This document shows positions 26,303 through 35,292 of a stretch of 45,264 bases of DNA, piece after piece. Position numbers and translations under genes: made by a program. The stretch lies in contig JAFIGI010000018.1 in assembly GCA_020831465.1 (NCBI GenBank), positions 1 to 45,264 on the forward strand, written 5' to 3'. Each line of letters begins with the position of its first letter. The first letter of the stretch is position 1. The notes under the pieces are model-generated. The model worked only from the letters and a program-made list of their open reading frames with translations. It was not told the origin of the DNA and did no database searches. The DNA comes from Chlamydiales bacterium. Its GTDB lineage: Bacteria; Chlamydiota; Chlamydiia; Chlamydiales; JAAKFR01.

Positions 26303-28015
26303 TTATATGATAATACAGGTTTCTCGTCTCAATTCATCGAACCTTTTGGCCAATGCAAGTACTTCCTCCTCAGAATACTTTCCGCTGTGTATCTCTCTTT
26401 TGATCTCTTCACGCGTCTGCATCCATTTCCGATCAAGAATTTTTTGAACTGTCTCCAGAAATTGCCCTTCCGCCCGTTCTCTATTCACTTTCTTTTTTAA
26501 AATCTCGTCGATAATCTCGGGATCTTCCAAATCGGCCGCTAGGGAGAGGAGGTCGACCGTTCTCTTTTCGATGATTTTTTTGAAAAGAGAGCGGCAGGCT
26601 GGGACGCAAAAATGGGACTCGGTCAGATAGCGGGCTGCCGTTTTATGAAATTTCTCATTCATGAGGATAAGCCAGCGGAGAAGGTCCAATTCAAGGACAC
26701 GGTCGGGGTCGAATTGTTGGAAAGGATGGGTTCCCTGTTTTTTGATGTAGAGGTTGGGTGAGAAATTTAGTTTGAAGCCGATCATCTCTTCAGGGAGGTG
26801 GACCATTGAGGCGAGCTTGCGCAGGCTCTCGTGTACCATTACGGGGTCTTCCCACTCCACCATCTGCTTCTTGACTATTTTAACGAGCTCAGCCTTTCCG
26901 GCGGGAGAGTTGAGGTTGATTTCGCGCCCCAAAAAGGTCACCTGAAAGGCAAGATAGGACTCGGCTTTGTCGAGAAGCTCGAGAAGAGGCTCCGTTCCGA
27001 ATCGATTGAGGAAGGAATCGGGATCGCTCCCCGAGGGAAGAGAGACGACAAAGACCTCTACCCCCGCTTTCTGAAAGAGGTCGCCCGTTTTGGAAGCGGC
27101 AGCCGCCCCTGCTGCATCCCCGTCAAAGAGGAGATAAGCTTGCCGCACCCCCAGCTGTTTCAATAAGGCGACGTGGCTCTCCCCGAACGCCGTCCCCAGA
27201 GCGGCGACGGTCAGATCGAGACCCGACTCGATCAATCTGAGGCAGTCGATCTGCCCCTCGACGAGAATGACCCGCCTCTCCTTAGCGATCCGTCTCCGCG
27301 AGTGGTTTAAGCCAAAAAGAGTACGCGATTTTTTGAAGAGCGGCGTTTCGGGCGTGTTGATGTACTTGCCCCCGAAAGTCTCTTCGCGGATTTTGCGTGC
27401 GGAAAAGCCGATGACGCGGCCGGAATGCTCACGGACGGGAAAGGTGATCCGCTCACGGAAAAAGGGACGTCCCGACTCGTGGATCAACCCGGTCTGAGCC
27501 AACGCCTCCTCATCCTTTATCACCTTGAATATCAGGGATGAAGAGGGTGCATAGCCGATCTCAAAGCGTCTGATAAAATCAATCGAAATCCCTCTTTGAA
27601 AGAGGTAGTGAAGAGCGGGCCTACCCTCTTCAGAAAAGAGGAGGAATTCGTGAAAAAAGCGCGACGCCCTTTCCAAAGACTCTTTGAGCGCCCTCTTGTC
27701 GATCCCCTTACCCTCTTTGTGGTTGTCGCGCTCAAGAGGAAGATGGAACCGTTCGGCAAGCGATTCAACAGCCTCAACAAAGGAGAGGTTGAGGTAATTC
27801 ATCAAAAATTGGATGGCGTCTCCGTGTGCGCCGCAGCCAAAGCAGTGGTAGTGGGTATCACCCTTTTGCACAACAAAGGATGGGGTCTTCTCCTGATGGA
27901 AGGGACAGAGCGCCTTATAGGCGCTGCCGGCGCGCTTGAGGTCGACATGAGTCTCGAGCGCTTCGACGAGATCGATCCGCTCGCGGAGTTTTTCGAGGCT
28001 CTCTTTAGTAAACAT
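26303..28015 (-). CDS. dnaG: DNA primase
   Basis: A 570-residue primase that lays RNA primers at the replication fork. The N-terminal zinc-binding domain shows CPFHQEKTPSF...HYHCFGCGAHGD. The TOPRIM core has VILVEGQIDCLRLIESG and LLFDGDAAGAAAA. The C-terminal helicase-binding part is poorly conserved, as usual. I set the start at MFTKESLEKL, the conserved position; an open frame reaches further upstream without conserved sequence. The family's usual length is about 580-600. Confidence 0.95.
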   Translation of the reverse strand: MFTKESLEKLRERIDLVEALETHVDLKRAGSAYKALCPFHQEKTPSFVVQKGDTHYHCFGCGAHGDAIQFLMNYLNLSFVEAVESLAERFHLPLERDNHKEGKGIDKRALKESLERASRFFHEFLLFSEEGRPALHYLFQRGISIDFIRRFEIGYAPSSSLIFKVIKDEEALAQTGLIHESGRPFFRERITFPVREHSGRVIGFSARKIREETFGGKYINTPETPLFKKSRTLFGLNHSRRRIAKERRVILVEGQIDCLRLIESGLDLTVAALGTAFGESHVALLKQLGVRQAYLLFDGDAAGAAAASKTGDLFQKAGVEVFVVSLPSGSDPDSFLNRFGTEPLLELLDKAESYLAFQVTFLGREINLNSPAGKAELVKIVKKQMVEWEDPVMVHESLRKLASMVHLPEEMIGFKLNFSPNLYIKKQGTHPFQQFDPDRVLELDLLRWLILMNEKFHKTAARYLTESHFCVPACRSLFKKIIEKRTVDLLSLAADLEDPEIIDEILKKKVNRERAEGQFLETVQKILDRKWMQTREEIKREIHSGKYSEEEVLALAKRFDELRRETCIII

Positions 28016-28148
28016 CCGAGAAACTTTACTAGAAAATCGATTAATTGTTGATAACTGAGTTGATAACCGAAAATGCCTTTTCCGAGGCCACAAATCTTTA
28101 TTTTTTTTAAGAAAAAAGTTAGAATTCTCTAAAAATGGATGGAAAAAA

Positions 28149-28409
28149 GTGCCCGAAATCAGCCGATTCCTTGGAATCATAATCGCTATGTATTACAAAT
28201 AACATAATCCACCACATTTTCATGTTAGGTATAACGAGTACAAGGCTACGATTTCTATACAAAACCTCGCACTCCTTGATGGAAAATTACCTCCCAAAGT
28301 TTTAGGGTTAGTGATCGAATGAGCAAGCATTTATCAAGAAGCTTTGATGGAAGATTGGCATTTAGCAGAAAAATTTGCTGAATTAAAAAAAATCCCACCA
28401 CTGGAGTAA
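28149..28409 (+). pseudogene. DUF4160 gene with two nonsense codons
   Basis: Read from GTG the frame encodes a complete DUF4160-type protein of about 86 residues: PEISRFLGIIIAMYYK, then HNPPHFHVRYNEYKATISI, then LLDGKLPPKVLGLVIE, then ASIYQEALMEDWHLAEKFAE and KKIPPLE. Two in-frame stops interrupt it: TAA at 28200-28202 (probably once a Glu or similar codon) and TGA at 28320-28322, where the family has Trp (EW). No insertion or deletion is needed. The gene is six bases upstream of the DUF2442 gene, its usual partner in bacterial genomes. It is therefore a decayed member of that module. Confidence 0.88.
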
Positions 28410-28414
28410 TATAG

Positions 28415-28666
28415 ATGCTCTATGATATCGTCGAGGCAAAAGTTGTAAAAAATTATACGCTTTTTTTGCGCTTTGAGAATGGTGTAAAAGGCCATATTGA
28501 TATATCAAAAATTATTCCTTTTGAAGGCATTTTCTCAAAGCTTCAGGATATTGATTACTTTGCTACAGTGGTTGTAGATAAAGAATTAGGCACTATTGTT
28601 TGGGACAATGGCGCTGATCTTTCTCCTGAGTACTTATACACAATTATTTCAGGAACTGCGGCTTAA
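28415..28666 (+). CDS. DUF2442-family small protein
   Basis: An 83-residue protein matching the DUF2442 pattern: DIVEAKVVKNYTLFLRFENG, GHIDISKIIPFEGIFSKL and GTIVWDNGADLSPEYLY. The family is often encoded next to DUF4160 in what look like toxin-antitoxin-type pairs, but a biochemical role is not established to my knowledge. The start follows GGAG in the end of the broken DUF4160 gene. The frame here is intact. It is AT-richer than mutS behind it, consistent with acquisition. Confidence 0.85.
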   Translation: MLYDIVEAKVVKNYTLFLRFENGVKGHIDISKIIPFEGIFSKLQDIDYFATVVVDKELGTIVWDNGADLSPEYLYTIISGTAA

Positions 28667-28700
28667 GAACATCTACTAAAGCTTTGTAAATATCTCTTTT

Positions 28701-31082
28701 ATGACGACACCGATGATGCAACAGTGGCATGCATGCAAGCAAGTGGCCAAAGGCGCTCTTCTCCTCTTCAGGATGGGCGATTTTTACGAAGCCTTTTACG
28801 AGGATGCGGAAGTTTTGGCCGAGGCGCTCGACCTCACGCTCACAAAGCGTCAAGGGACGCCGATGGCAGGTGTCCCGTGGCACACATGCGAAACCTACAT
28901 CGACCGCCTTGTGGCGAAGGGGTACAGGTTAGCGGTCGCTGAACAGACCGAAGATCCCAAACAGGCGAAAGGGCTTGTCAAACGGGAAATCGTCCGTTTC
29001 ATTACACCGGGAACCGTCGTCAACCTCCCTGACTCGGCGCATAATTTCATCGCCTCGATCGCGCAGGTGGGTTCGGTTTTCGGGCTTGCCTTCCTTGACT
29101 TGACAACCGCCCTCTTTCAAGTCGTCGAATTTGAAGAGAGCAAGGAGCTGCTGAGCGAGCTCTACCGCCTCCGCCCTTCCGAGGTTTTGACCCTCGAAAC
29201 CTTTCAAAAAAAACAGGAGCCGCTTTTAAAAGAACTCGACGGCGCTCTTCTTTCGATCGGCGCGCCTTGGCAATTCGAGCACAAGACGGCTTATGCTTAT
29301 CTGACCGATCATTTCGGCGTCCGCCATCTCGATGGATTCGGATTGAAAGGGATGGTTGCGGCAATTAATGCAGCCGGGGCCCTGCTCGCCTACATCCACG
29401 AAGATCTCGCTCTGCCGATCAACCATATCCGGGAGGTCAAACCTTTTTCCGCGAGCGAGACAATGGCGCTTGACAGAATCAGCCAGCGGAATTTGGAGTT
29501 GACCGAATCGCTGCACGGATCCCCGAAACAAACCCTAATGGGCGTGCTCGATCAGACTTATACGCCGATGGGCAAACGTCTTCTCAGAGAGTGGATCAAG
29601 CGCCCCCTTCTTGATCCCGAGGCGATCAAGGTGCGCTTGGATGCTGTCGAAGCGTTCTATCACTCCCCCAAGGAGTTGGCCGAATTGCGCCAACAGCTGC
29701 GCGGGGTGCGTGATTTGGAGCGACTGATGACGCGGATTGTGGCAGGTTACGCAACGCCGCGCGACCTGCTCGCACTTGGAATTTCGCTCAAGAAGAGCGA
29801 TCCGATTCGCCCCCTTCCGACAGAATTGCGCGCGTTCGCTCAAAAAATCGAAGAAGCGTTGATGGAAGAGCCGCCCGTGCGCATTACCGAAGGAAAGATC
29901 TTCCGGGAGGGCTTTAACGCCGAACTTGACGAGCTGCGCGGGTTGACGAAGGGAGGAAAAGAGTGGCTGGTGCGCTATCAGGCAAAGATCAAAGAAGAGA
30001 CCGGGATTAAAAATCTCAAGGTAAGCTTCAACAAAATCTTCGGCTACTATATCGAGGTGAGCAAAGGACAGGCGGGTTTAATGCCCGACACATTCGAGCG
30101 GCGCCAGACCCTTGTCAATTCAGAGCGCTTCATCTCGCCGATTCTAAAAGAATATGAAAGCAAAGTCCTCTCAGCCGAGGAGCGGATTCAGGCTCTTGAA
30201 CAAAGCCTTTTCCTAAAGATGCGCGAAGAAGCGGCGCACTTCGAAACCGCCATTTTGGAAACCGCCCGTGAGATCGCCCGCCTCGATGTTCTTGCCTCGC
30301 TTGCAATCGTGGCTAAGCGAAACGCCTACTGCCGCCCTAGTGTAGACAGAAGCGATGCCCTCCATCTTGAGGAGGGGCGCCATCCCGTAGTTGAGGCGAC
30401 CTCAAAGGAAGGATTCATTCCCAACGACACAGAGCTCGACCATCGAGAGCGGCTGATGGTCATCACCGGGCCGAACATGGCGGGAAAATCGACCTATATC
30501 CGCCAGGTTGCGCTGATTGTGATCATGGCGCAAATCGGCTCTTTCGTCCCCTGCGCGCGAGCGCAGATCGGGGTTGTCGATAGAATCTTTACCCGCATCG
30601 GTGCAAGCGACGATTTATCACGAGGACAGTCGACCTTTATGGTGGAGATGAGCGAAACGGCCAATATCCTCAATAACGTCTCCTCAAGGTCGCTTGTCAT
30701 CCTCGACGAGATCGGGCGCGGGACAAGCACTTACGACGGTGTGGCGATCGCCTGGGCTGTTGCAGAACACCTGCTTAAGACGCATGCGAAGACGCTCTTT
30801 GCGACGCACTATTGGGAGCTCACCGATTTGGAAGAGGCGTTTCAAGGTGTGGTCAACTACCACGCAGCGGTCAACGAAGCGAGCGAGGAGATCGTCTTTA
30901 TGCACAAAATCGCGCGCGGCGGGACCGATAGAAGCTATGGGATCCATGTCGCCCGATTAGCCGGCCTTCCCCTACCGGTAATCGGACGGGCAAAGGAGAT
31001 TTTGAAGCGGCTCGAAACAAGCAAAGAGAGCATCAAGCGTATCAAAAAAGAGGCCCAAGATAGGCAGCTGACGTTGTTTTGA
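28701..31082 (+). CDS. mutS: DNA mismatch repair ATPase MutS
   Basis: A 793-residue mismatch-recognition protein. The N-terminal domain carries TPMMQQWHACKQ and the mismatch-wedge RMGDFYEAFYEDA with the key Phe-x-Glu. The ATPase has Walker A GPNMAGKSTYIRQVALI, Walker B SLVILDEIGRGTSTYDG and the ATHYWELTDL segment. It is somewhat shorter than E. coli MutS (853), mainly at the C terminus. The stop overlaps the ATG of uvrC by one base (TGATG), coupling the two repair genes. Confidence 0.96.
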   Translation: MTTPMMQQWHACKQVAKGALLLFRMGDFYEAFYEDAEVLAEALDLTLTKRQGTPMAGVPWHTCETYIDRLVAKGYRLAVAEQTEDPKQAKGLVKREIVRFITPGTVVNLPDSAHNFIASIAQVGSVFGLAFLDLTTALFQVVEFEESKELLSELYRLRPSEVLTLETFQKKQEPLLKELDGALLSIGAPWQFEHKTAYAYLTDHFGVRHLDGFGLKGMVAAINAAGALLAYIHEDLALPINHIREVKPFSASETMALDRISQRNLELTESLHGSPKQTLMGVLDQTYTPMGKRLLREWIKRPLLDPEAIKVRLDAVEAFYHSPKELAELRQQLRGVRDLERLMTRIVAGYATPRDLLALGISLKKSDPIRPLPTELRAFAQKIEEALMEEPPVRITEGKIFREGFNAELDELRGLTKGGKEWLVRYQAKIKEETGIKNLKVSFNKIFGYYIEVSKGQAGLMPDTFERRQTLVNSERFISPILKEYESKVLSAEERIQALEQSLFLKMREEAAHFETAILETAREIARLDVLASLAIVAKRNAYCRPSVDRSDALHLEEGRHPVVEATSKEGFIPNDTELDHRERLMVITGPNMAGKSTYIRQVALIVIMAQIGSFVPCARAQIGVVDRIFTRIGASDDLSRGQSTFMVEMSETANILNNVSSRSLVILDEIGRGTSTYDGVAIAWAVAEHLLKTHAKTLFATHYWELTDLEEAFQGVVNYHAAVNEASEEIVFMHKIARGGTDRSYGIHVARLAGLPLPVIGRAKEILKRLETSKESIKRIKKEAQDRQLTLF

Positions 31083-32887
31083 TGGATTTCGATGTACAAC
31101 AATTAAAACGGTTCCCCTCTTTGCCAGGCGTTTACTTGATGAAAAATGCGGCGGGAAAAATTCTTTACGTAGGGAAGGCGAAAAACCTGCGCAGCCGGGT
31201 GAAGCAGTACTTCGGTGCACGAGGAGACGGGCGGGAGATGGTCCCCTATCTTACTGCCCAAGTCGCCGAGATCGACACGATTGTTGTCGCTTCCGAGAAA
31301 GAGGCGCTGATCCTCGAAAACAATCTGATCAAAAAACACCGCCCCAAATATAACGCGCTCCTGAAGGACGACAAAACCTATTTCAGCCTTGTGATTAACC
31401 ATAAGCACCGATGGCCTATGGTTCGCGTCGCGCGCTTTAAAGGCAAGCCGCCCCCCGGCAACCTCTATTTCGGTCCTTATGCATATGGCCATGCGGCCCG
31501 TCAAACGCTCGAGTTGCTCCGCTCCCTCTTCCCGCTCAGGCAGTGCTCCGACAGGGAGCTGATGAGCCGCACCCGCCCCTGTATCCTTTACGACATGAAA
31601 CGGTGCGTCGCCCCGTGCGTCGAAATGTGTACGAAAGAAGAGTACGACGCCCTTGTCAAAACAGTGGTCGACTTTTTGCGAGGCAAAGAGGTGGGCATCC
31701 GGAAGGAATTAAAGGCGCAAATGCAGAAAGCCATCGACGCGCTCGAGTACGAGAAGGCCGATCAAATCTATCAAACACTCCAATACATCGAACGGACGCT
31801 GGAGAAGCAGCAGGTTGAGAAGGCCGGCACAGCCGACCTTGATGTGATTGGGATTTTCCGGCAAGCTGACAGCGTGGTGGTCGCCCAACTCTTTTTCCGT
31901 GAAGGGAAGCTGATCGGTTCCAACGACCATCTCTTCATGCACAACGCACAAGAAGATGAAGAGCTTCTCTCCTCCTTTCTTTTGCAGCAGTACGGCGATC
32001 AGAAGGAGCTTCCCGATGAGATCGTCCTGCCGCTAGACGTGGGCAAAGCGCTTGAATCACTGCTCAATTTGAAGCTAACCGCAGCCAAAAGGGGCAATAA
32101 ACGGGCCCTTTTGGAGATGGCCCGCGTAAACGCTGAGGCAAAATTCCGGCGCAAAGCCAATATCCGCGAACAGACCCTCTTGGAAATGGAAGAGATGCTC
32201 CAGCTGACCAATTATCCCGAACGGATCGAGTGCTTCGACAATTCGAACATTTCGGGGACAGAACCTGTGAGCGCGATGGTTGTTTTTACGGAGGGCGAAA
32301 AGGATCCAAGGAGTTACCGGAAATACAAGATCAAAACGGCTGCTGCCTCAGATGACTACGGGATGCTCAAAGAGGTGCTGACCCGCCGCTATAGAAGGGC
32401 CAAGGAAGAGAAAAATCTTCCCGACCTCTTGATCATCGACGGGGGCAAGGGCCATCTCAATGTCGCGCTCGATGCGCTCTCTTCTCTCGATGTGAGCACA
32501 GTCGATGTGATCGGCGTTGCCAAAGAAAAGGGGCGGCACGACCGCGGGATGACCGCCGAACAGATCTTTTTACAAGGCGAGAAAGAGCCCCTGATCCTGA
32601 AACCCAACTCCCCAATTTTATTTCTGCTTCAACAGATTCGCGATGAAGCTCACCGGTTTGCGATTACATTTCAGAGACTTAGAAGGGGTAAGAAGAGCAT
32701 GGCTAGCACTTTAGACTCCCTTCCCGGAATCGGGCCCGTCAAAAAGCAGCGGCTGCTCAGCCGTTTTGGGAGCTTGAAGCGGATTCTGGAGGCCTCCGAA
32801 GAGGAGTGGAGGGAGGTTAAAGGGATCACAAAAAAAGATATCTTGACCTTGCGTTCAGCAAGACCCCCAGCCGCAGATCACGAATGA
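31082..32887 (+). CDS. uvrC: Excinuclease ABC subunit C
   Basis: A 601-residue nuclease that makes both incisions in nucleotide excision repair. The GIY-YIG domain begins with LPGVYLMKNAAGKILYVGKA. A UVR motif for UvrB contact lies near 205-240 (EYEKADQIYQTLQYIE). The RNase-H-like 5' nuclease has ECFDNSNISGTEPVSAMVVF and DLLIIDGGKGHLN. Two helix-hairpin-helix motifs close the protein (SLPGIGPVKKQRLLSRFGS). ATG start inside the mutS stop; an in-frame TTG one codon earlier is less likely. The 3' end overlaps dsbB by 33 bases. Confidence 0.96.
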   Translation: MDFDVQQLKRFPSLPGVYLMKNAAGKILYVGKAKNLRSRVKQYFGARGDGREMVPYLTAQVAEIDTIVVASEKEALILENNLIKKHRPKYNALLKDDKTYFSLVINHKHRWPMVRVARFKGKPPPGNLYFGPYAYGHAARQTLELLRSLFPLRQCSDRELMSRTRPCILYDMKRCVAPCVEMCTKEEYDALVKTVVDFLRGKEVGIRKELKAQMQKAIDALEYEKADQIYQTLQYIERTLEKQQVEKAGTADLDVIGIFRQADSVVVAQLFFREGKLIGSNDHLFMHNAQEDEELLSSFLLQQYGDQKELPDEIVLPLDVGKALESLLNLKLTAAKRGNKRALLEMARVNAEAKFRRKANIREQTLLEMEEMLQLTNYPERIECFDNSNISGTEPVSAMVVFTEGEKDPRSYRKYKIKTAAASDDYGMLKEVLTRRYRRAKEEKNLPDLLIIDGGKGHLNVALDALSSLDVSTVDVIGVAKEKGRHDRGMTAEQIFLQGEKEPLILKPNSPILFLLQQIRDEAHRFAITFQRLRRGKKSMASTLDSLPGIGPVKKQRLLSRFGSLKRILEASEEEWREVKGITKKDILTLRSARPPAADHE

Positions 32888-33346
32888 GACCACAATGTTG
32901 GCGACGGCGACTCCGAATGCAGTGAAAAAAGCAAAATGGCACCAGCCATTCATCGAATCCCCCAAATCCTCAGATTGATCGAAGAAGATCAGAAGCAGCG
33001 CGATATATGCGACCGAAGCGGCGAAGATCAAAAACGACCACGTATAAAGACTTAACCCCCAAAATGGTTTTCCAAAGAGAGGAAAGTCCGGGCAAATATG
33101 CAGCGCGATCTGCCTTAATGCGATCGCTCCACCCAATACGGCCGCGAGAAGCGACAACCCATAGTGGAGTTTGCGAGGTCCGAACCTGCAGTTCATCAGA
33201 GCTCCAGTCGCAACCCCTAGCATGCAAATCCGTTGCAAAAAACAGAGTGAACAAGGGGATTCATCCATAAAAACTTGGATAGCAAACGCTCCTAGGAGGA
33301 TTACGCCGATGAGATAGACGTGAAGAGCATTAAAATTCCGTTCCAT
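32855..33346 (-). CDS. DsbB-like disulfide bond formation membrane protein
   Basis: A 163-residue protein with four to five membrane helices. The first periplasmic Cys pair is DESPCSLCFLQR (C32-x2-C35), the DsbB/BdbC signature. Later cysteines occur in HICPDFP and at the C terminus (CGWGSC). DsbB passes electrons from the thiol oxidase DsbA to quinones; no DsbA gene is nearby. The start MERNFNAL lies one base after the stop of the small membrane protein gene. The 3' end overlaps uvrC. Confidence 0.8.
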   Translation of the reverse strand: MERNFNALHVYLIGVILLGAFAIQVFMDESPCSLCFLQRICMLGVATGALMNCRFGPRKLHYGLSLLAAVLGGAIALRQIALHICPDFPLFGKPFWGLSLYTWSFLIFAASVAYIALLLIFFDQSEDLGDSMNGWCHFAFFTAFGVAVANIVVSFVICGWGSC

Positions 33347-33347
33347 T

Positions 33348-33503
33348 TCACAAATTAATGGGTACCGTATCGGTAATATGATACCAAAACAACAGAGCTC
33401 CAAGCATTAAGGTAAAAACGACCAAAATTCCGCCCCATTTTCTTTTTTGAAAATAAATAAAAAAAATCGAAAGAGAAATTAATAAAAAAAGGGCTGAAAT
33501 CAT
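33348..33503 (-). CDS. 51-residue membrane protein coupled to the DsbB-like gene
   Basis: A 51-residue frame from ATG encodes SALFLLISLSIFFIYFQKRK, then GGILVVFTLMLGALLFWYHI, so two membrane helices joined by a basic turn, ending in TVPINL. Its TGA is one base before the dsbB ATG (TGAAATG), which suggests translational coupling. The Shine-Dalgarno is weak. I recognise no family. A partner or stabiliser of the DsbB-like protein is a guess from position. Confidence 0.6.
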   Translation of the reverse strand: MISALFLLISLSIFFIYFQKRKWGGILVVFTLMLGALLFWYHITDTVPINL

Positions 33504-33527
33504 AACTTTATTTTAAACTAGTTTCGA

Positions 33528-34850
33528 TTAATTGGGGAAGAAAATGAATTTCAGCACGAATAGGAGGCCGATGATCCAGGAAAACCAGTGAACCTCGCGG
33601 AGACGTCCCGAGAGGAGCTTAATCAGGCAATAAGAGATGTAGCCGACGGCAATCCCGGTTGCAACACTAAAGGTGAGCGGGATGAGGAGAAGCGTCGAAA
33701 AGGCAGGAATCCACTCAGTCGGATCGGTCCAGTCAAAGCGGCTAACGAGACGGAGCATTAATCCCCCTATTATGAGGAGAGCCGGCGCAGTCGCAAAGAG
33801 CGGAATCGAACTCGCGAAAGGGGCAAAAAAAAGAGCGATCAAGAAGAGCAGAGAGGCGGTTAGAGCCGTCAGGCCCGTTCGCCCGCCGACACTCAACCCG
33901 GCTGCCGATTCAAGATAGACCGCAACAGAGGTGGTTCCCAGCATGGGAGCGAGAATCGTACCGGTGGTATCGGGCATCAGCGCACGCGTAACCCGGGGGA
34001 AGATGCACCGTTTGTAATCTGCGCCGCACTCCTTTAAAAACCCTCCCTCTTCTGCTAGCCCAACGAGGGTGCCCGTCGAGTCGAATAGGCCGACGAAGAT
34101 AAAGGAAATCAGAGCGTTTAAGTGTTTCAATTGGAAAGCGCTTGGCACATCTAGCTTAAAAAGGGCGGGCATGAGCGATGCAGGCCATGCAACAATTCCC
34201 TTGAACTCAACCAAGCCGAAAAGAAAACCGAGCGCCCACACAATAAGAATTCCCAGGAATAAAGAGCCCGGAAGACCAATAGCAAAGAGTGTTCCCATGG
34301 AGACCAGGCCGACTGCAAACATGATATGTGCGGTCGAGTGAGGGTCACCAAATGCGAGCAATGTATGCGGATGAGGCACAATGATCCCCGCATTTTTCAA
34401 CCCAATCATCGCCAAAAAGAGGCCAAGGCCCGCCGTTGTTGCTAAGCGTAGAGAGAGCGGAATCACTTGAATAAGCAGCTGACGGATGCGTAATAGGTTG
34501 AGAAGAAGAAGGATCACACCTGTTAGAAAGACGAGACCCAGAGCCGTTTGCCAGGCATGTCCGGCCCCCAAAACGACCGAATATGTAAAATAGACGCTGA
34601 TTGCAACACCGGGAGCAAGAACAAAGGGATAGTTGGCAAGGATTCCCATCATGAAGGAGGAATAGGCTCCGACAAGGGCCGTCGCGACAAGAGCCGCACC
34701 GAAATCGATACCGGCTTCAGAGAGTGTGGTCGGGACGACAAAAAGGGCATAGGCTAGAGTCAGAAAGGTGGTCGCGCCGGCTAATAACTCCCGCTTGACC
34801 GTCGTGCCCTTCTGGCTAATTTGAAAAAAACGGTTAAAAAAAGCTAACAT
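33528..34850 (-). CDS. AzgA-type nucleobase permease (NCS2/xanthine-uracil superfamily)
   Basis: A 440-residue protein with 12-14 membrane helices. Matches to the AzgA branch: EVTG-like KRELLAGATTFLTLAYALFV, NYPFVLAPGVAISVYFTYSV, and the substrate-region segment GTTSVAVYLESAAGLSVGGR followed by TGLTA. AzgA proteins import adenine, guanine or hypoxanthine with protons. The usual APGMGLNAYF is APGVAISVYF here, so the substrate range may differ. Nucleobase scavenging would suit an intracellular bacterium. Start overlaps the end of the AmaP-like gene by 17 bases. Confidence 0.85.
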   Translation of the reverse strand: MLAFFNRFFQISQKGTTVKRELLAGATTFLTLAYALFVVPTTLSEAGIDFGAALVATALVGAYSSFMMGILANYPFVLAPGVAISVYFTYSVVLGAGHAWQTALGLVFLTGVILLLLNLLRIRQLLIQVIPLSLRLATTAGLGLFLAMIGLKNAGIIVPHPHTLLAFGDPHSTAHIMFAVGLVSMGTLFAIGLPGSLFLGILIVWALGFLFGLVEFKGIVAWPASLMPALFKLDVPSAFQLKHLNALISFIFVGLFDSTGTLVGLAEEGGFLKECGADYKRCIFPRVTRALMPDTTGTILAPMLGTTSVAVYLESAAGLSVGGRTGLTALTASLLFLIALFFAPFASSIPLFATAPALLIIGGLMLRLVSRFDWTDPTEWIPAFSTLLLIPLTFSVATGIAVGYISYCLIKLLSGRLREVHWFSWIIGLLFVLKFIFFPN

Positions 34851-35292
34851 TAAAGATAAAGGGGTCCTTGCATCCGCAGTACTTCAATAGGTCGGCGGAG
34901 AGCTTAACCTCGATCTCCTTGAGCTTCTCTTCGCGCCGAATATCCGAGAGATAGGGGAGATTAGCCAAAATTTCAATCTTTCCCTTCTTGTGGAGAATCA
35001 CATCACAATCGACCGACTGGCTCGGAAAGAGGTTTTGGACCGCCTCCTTAGCAAAGTGGCGTATCAGCTTTTCGTGAACAGCCGCGCCACCCATTTTCAA
35101 CAAAAGGTAGCGGCGCCGCATCATTAGAGCAAAGACGAGGAGGAGCAAAAGACCGCCCGAAAGGCAGAAGATGCCGACCTTCCGCAGATCGAAGGTGACT
35201 TCGGGAAAAATCAAAACCAAAAGTCCGCACGCGATGAGACAAAAACTCAAAAAGAGGGCGATGAGCGAGAGAACGATGTGCTCAATACGCAT
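34834..35292 (-). CDS. AmaP-like membrane protein paired with Asp23
   Basis: A 152-residue protein with two N-terminal membrane helices (HIVLSLIALFLSFCLIACGL and VGIFCLSGGLLLLLVFALMM). A short basic turn and a soluble domain follow (VDCDVILHKKGKIEILANLP). This layout and the neighbouring Asp23 gene match the AmaP membrane anchor of Asp23 known from Firmicutes. The ATG lies inside the last codons of the Asp23 gene (11-base overlap). Confidence 0.7.
   Translation of the reverse strand: MRIEHIVLSLIALFLSFCLIACGLLVLIFPEVTFDLRKVGIFCLSGGLLLLLVFALMMRRRYLLLKMGGAAVHEKLIRHFAKEAVQNLFPSQSVDCDVILHKKGKIEILANLPYLSDIRREEKLKEIEVKLSADLLKYCGCKDPFIFNVSFF

Noticed and set aside
28016-28180. 55-residue N-terminal extension of dnaG
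   Set aside because: It lacks conserved primase sequence and overlaps the decayed DUF4160 gene; the zinc-domain start MFTKESLEKL fits the family.
33347-33403. Upstream TTG start for the DsbB-like gene
   Set aside because: It would lie inside the 51-residue membrane protein gene and adds a non-hydrophobic, Cys-containing tail; ATG at 33346 is directly coupled to the small gene's stop.
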